Shown here piece by piece: positions 14,401 to 14,554 of a DNA stretch of 14,554 nucleotides. This DNA comes from JARIHD01 sp035629475 (GTDB taxonomy: Bacteria > Patescibacteriota > Saccharimonadia > Saccharimonadales > UBA4665): contig DASPHS010000045.1 in the NCBI GenBank assembly GCA_035629475.1, forward strand, positions 1 to 14,554, given 5' to 3'. How positions within the stretch are numbered: position 1 is the stretch's first letter; every line of letters starts with the position of its first letter. A model generated the notes under the pieces. The model was not told the origin of the DNA and did not search any database. It saw only the letters and a list, made by a program, of their open reading frames with translations. The translations under genes and the position numbers were made by a program.

Positions 14401-14554
14401 AGCGGCGAGCCACCCGCACATAGGGATGGAGCCGAGTGTGCAGCCGACGGAGCAATCGATGAACCGCATGATGCATGCGTTTGTATACGCGACGCAGCGC
14501 TTTAAGCGACTTGCGGTAATGGGGCTTGATGGTCTTATGGACTCTGCCTATAGC
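8423..14554 (-). CDS. Giant surface-anchored LamG / beta-propeller / FN3 protein (5' end outside window)
   Basis: The frame is open from the right edge to TAA at 8423-8425. An ATG at 14476 gives 2017 residues, but it has no ribosome binding site, and 26 more basic codons continue to the edge, so the true start is probably outside. Numbered from ATG 14476: residues 1-67 are Arg/His-rich and probably cytoplasmic; 68-90 form a membrane anchor or uncleaved signal; 120-247 are the first half of a LamG jellyroll; 248-956 are 14 YxGLG repeats of 50-53 residues; 957-1045 are the second LamG half (QWHHIAATYDG, LYIDGVLN); 1050-1157 are a beta-sandwich (ITYRLSDDNGTTWKYWDG); 1161-1997 hold about eight Ig/FN3-like domains; and the tail is TIVLTTLKNVFGF. 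There are only six Cys, in three close pairs. This is a typical adhesin build, exposed outside and probably binding glycans or host surface. It shares an operon with a MacB-like ABC pair. No enzyme active site was recognised. Confidence 0.9.
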   Translation of the reverse strand, partial: AIGRVHKTIKPHYRKSLKALRRVYKRMHHAVHRLLRRLHTRLHPYVRVARRLVSRWYRRLHHHLAHRPHEHLRSRWKWYGTWHTHRLHGRVHGVILGVELVLVAGFFVSMVRTTLALSDVADSWTFSQTDDYTPSAGIELTGSSARLKAQNYPNDGNTAALFHLDESSGTIAADSSSNGNTAAITQGTFGTGNLNNGLDLNGATSELRAPDSPSLSLTQQNSLEAWTKLRNNLSPGSATQRQSILDKGDYQLYYDNETGKVTYELASDSATSWARPGGNDSAGGWDLNGKRSVNATVKIGSDIYVGIGADIGDAEVWKWNGTTWSLIGGGPEVLANSWEAQTYEGVYALATDGVNIYAGLGASTGDGEVWRYNGTAWTKIGGDAVNGSWGLSTYEYAYALDYFNGTLYAGLGSSANDAEVWSWNGTTWTKIGGDSVNAGWVANYELVASLTNDGTNLYAGLGASAGDGEVWRWNGTAWTKIGGDSVNSGWDNTIETVRTLRYLGSTLYAGLGDSAGDAEVWEWNGTAWTKVGGDALSGSWNGTSYEQIGSFAYNGGKLYVGLGTSDGDGEVWELSAGAWTKIGGDALAGSWASASGDTVNTLTFSEGILYAGLYDTNNGGSGWMYSWDGTNWTLQGGNYVNKSWGYSGAGSVQVMQHVGQYMYAGMGSAAGSALVWRYDGSRWELIGGQGVNGSWAPNAYEQVMSMASYGGKLYVGLGASANDAEVWEWNGTTWTKIGGDSVNAGWGASYEEVSALASHGGYLYAGLGASANDAEVWRYEGTTWTRIGGDSVNSGWTTNFERVSAFALFEGRLVAGLGASAGDGEVWQWSGSAWTRIGGDGVNSSWANTTYEQVETIVPYNGKLYVGLGASTDDAEVWEWNGTTWTKVGGDDVGGSWASGTYERVKSLVVYNGDLYAGLGNTAGDGEVWQWNGTAWTRIAGNAINAGWGASIEQVESFSVFQGKLYAGLGNTANADAYVYSWGNNAYLQSTQSTFDTQWHHIAATYDGATMKLYIDGVLNSSAAANISMPDGSRPLLIGRGYGSRESGKAAAALDGQLDEIRISTSARTTFTSKPYPLEPQTISLATAARKSGIWHWDAFADSQAANGGLITYRLSDDNGTTWKYWDGNGWVLSASVSDANPVADVSAHIATFPVTFSGLMWQAVLDGNGHQQVTLQSVALDSTSDTVAPSVAGMTISAAKVANGSALADNGWTNGSSPAFTWNAATDADAGIKGYCAYLGHDATADPISTKGMLGTSPLNPGSQCQFLIGNAALDLADSSMLSQQLTTSSTPYYLRIKAIDNAGNVSDTTRQFRFRFDNTLPANPGFITSPSGFVNDKAVTLSWPTAGGAAPSDANAGLAGLQYRIGSTGTWYGDSHTGTGDVNDLLANDGSYTTQPTPDFDDMVEGINTVYFRVWDNAGNVTTSYVTGALKINTAGAPSEPQNITATPPTNSTNSFAFSWDAPTTFVGSQSALTYCYSFNVVPSATNCTFTSPGVTSLGAGPYATQPGSNTIYMVAKDESGNINYESYGSATFTANTPAPGMPLNLDIVDVSIKATNNWRLALTWDEPTFAGAGIATYKVYRSTDNATYSLVGSSSSTTYIDAGLTQQEYSYRMRACDSTNNCGAMSSSVSDTPTGKFTNPAAMVAEPTVTDVTTKKATVRWSTDRASDSKIAIGTTSGRYSSSEISSSQQVSAHQIDLDNLAAGTTYYIVAKWTDEDGNTGTSQEYSFTTAPPPSLKEITTLQVGLTDATLQFSSKNATRVAVYYGKSEGFGGLKTINTSTAESTYNVELIGLDDGAKYFYQLVSYDAENNAYSGSVFSFNTVPRPRISNLTFQPVPGEPTSTQKVTWTTNVPSTSTVSYGIVGTPGHDSQNSQMTLNHEITIRDLEDDSQYFLVAQSRDADGNLAVSERQVFHTALDTRPPKISNITVEASIRGSGSEARGQVVVSWTTDEPATSQVAYAEGSDVQVFNSRTAEDSALSFEHIVIVSDLPTSKVYSIQPVSADKSGNDGVGEIQSAIIGRASDNVLTIVLTTLKNVFGF
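8486..10996 (-). other. Array of about eight Ig/FN3-like domains in the giant protein
   Basis: Domain starts are judged from repeating Trp and Tyr strands at about residues 1161, 1297, 1413, 1515, 1616, 1711, 1803 and 1896. The clearest FN3 domains are 1515-1612 (LALTWDEP, YKVYRST, YSYRMRACD) and 1616-1710 (KATVRWSTD, TYYIVAKWTDEDGN). The last three share the -VTWTT- and -Y-L---DADGN- style common in outer-surface spacer domains. All six Cys of the protein lie here as pairs 1211/1240, 1452/1464 and 1593/1599. This part probably forms the stalk. Confidence 0.75.
11342..11608 (-). other. C-terminal half of the split LamG domain
   Basis: Residues 957-1045 have the strands that normally close LamG: STFDTQWHHIAATYDGATM, LYIDGVLNSS, RPLLIGRGYGS and LDGQLDEIRIST. 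They complete the half domain found before the propeller repeats, so the jellyroll is probably formed by two distant segments. Confidence 0.75.
11609..13735 (-). repeat. Fourteen tandem beta-propeller-like repeats in the giant protein
   Basis: The coding repeat has a period of 150-159 bases. The motif YxGLG begins at residues 278, 331, 382, 432, 482, 533, 584, 637, 688, 738, 788, 839, 890 and 940. It is followed by DAEVW or DGEVW, WNGTxW, TKIGGDxVNxGW and a variable strand ending in GGKL. An incomplete blade opens the array (GGNDSAGGW) and another closes it (YAGLGNTANADAYVYSW). The same opening and closing types recur in the middle (YMYSW, then GGNYVNKSW), so two 7-bladed propellers (about 248-601 and 606-956) are the best reading. 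The fold is inferred from pattern, not computed. Confidence 0.8.
13736..14086 (-). other. N-terminal half of a split LamG domain in the giant protein
   Basis: Residues 131-247 hold the usual LamG opening: NTAALFHLDESSGT, NGLDLNGATSEL, PDSPSLSLTQQNSLEAWTK, and QSILDKGDYQLYYDNETGKVTYEL. The strand that should follow, with the QWHHIAATYDG motif, is found only about 730 residues later. Confidence 0.75.
14207..14554 (-). other. Arg/His-rich cytoplasmic tail and membrane anchor of the giant protein
   Basis: Of the 67 residues after the in-frame ATG at 14476, 15 are His and 15 are Arg, with motifs such as RRLHTRLH, RRLHHHLAH and HTHRLHGRVHG. The 26 codons before it are also basic (HKTIKPHYRK, RRVYKR). 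A single hydrophobic helix follows (VILGVELVLVAGFFVSMV). By the positive-inside rule the tail stays in the cytoplasm and the rest is exported. No clear signal-peptidase site is seen, so it is probably an uncleaved anchor. Confidence 0.65.

Overview
The window most likely comes from a Candidate Phyla Radiation (Patescibacteria) genome, probably Candidatus Saccharibacteria. This is inferred from the style of the proteins, not from a marker gene: a very large LamG/FN3 surface protein coupled to a MacB-like ABC exporter, a Crp-like regulator without the cAMP-binding arginine, small secreted proteins and tight gene packing. TGA acts as a stop (the ATPase/permease junction is a classic ATGA overlap), so the TGA-Gly code of Gracilibacteria/SR1 does not apply. 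No rRNA, tRNA, CRISPR array or insertion sequence was seen.

Left part (1-1610, + strand): the C-terminal end of a polytopic membrane protein, a translationally coupled small membrane protein, then an independent gene for a 78-residue secreted protein with a strong ribosome binding site and a strong intrinsic terminator.

Signalling block (1614-5589, - strand): a probable operon read from 5589 downwards. It encodes a CHASE-domain sensor histidine kinase, two stand-alone receiver proteins, a Crp/Fnr-family regulator and a divergent DedA/VTT membrane protein. Two TGTAA-N6-TTACA palindromes with Crp-family geometry lie in intergenic DNA at 1207-1222 (ahead of the secreted-protein gene) and 5662-5677 (between the kinase and a divergent gene). 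They are candidate targets of the block's own regulator.

Middle (5590-6402): a 34-codon gene with a near-ideal ribosome binding site, two stem-loops, a GlsB/YeaQ-type membrane protein, and a 121-nt imperfect inverted repeat that ends inside the stop codon of the convergent permease gene.

Right part (6401-14554, - strand): a three-gene operon. A giant surface protein (over 2040 residues in the window, with its start beyond the right edge) is followed after one base by an ABC ATPase, which overlaps a MacB/FtsX-type permease by four bases. The giant protein has an Arg/His-rich cytoplasmic tail, one membrane anchor, a LamG domain split by about 710 residues that hold 14 beta-propeller-like repeats (best read as two 7-bladed propellers), a further beta-sandwich and about eight FN3-like domains. 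The layout suggests a cell-surface adhesin or host-contact protein expressed with a dedicated membrane transporter.
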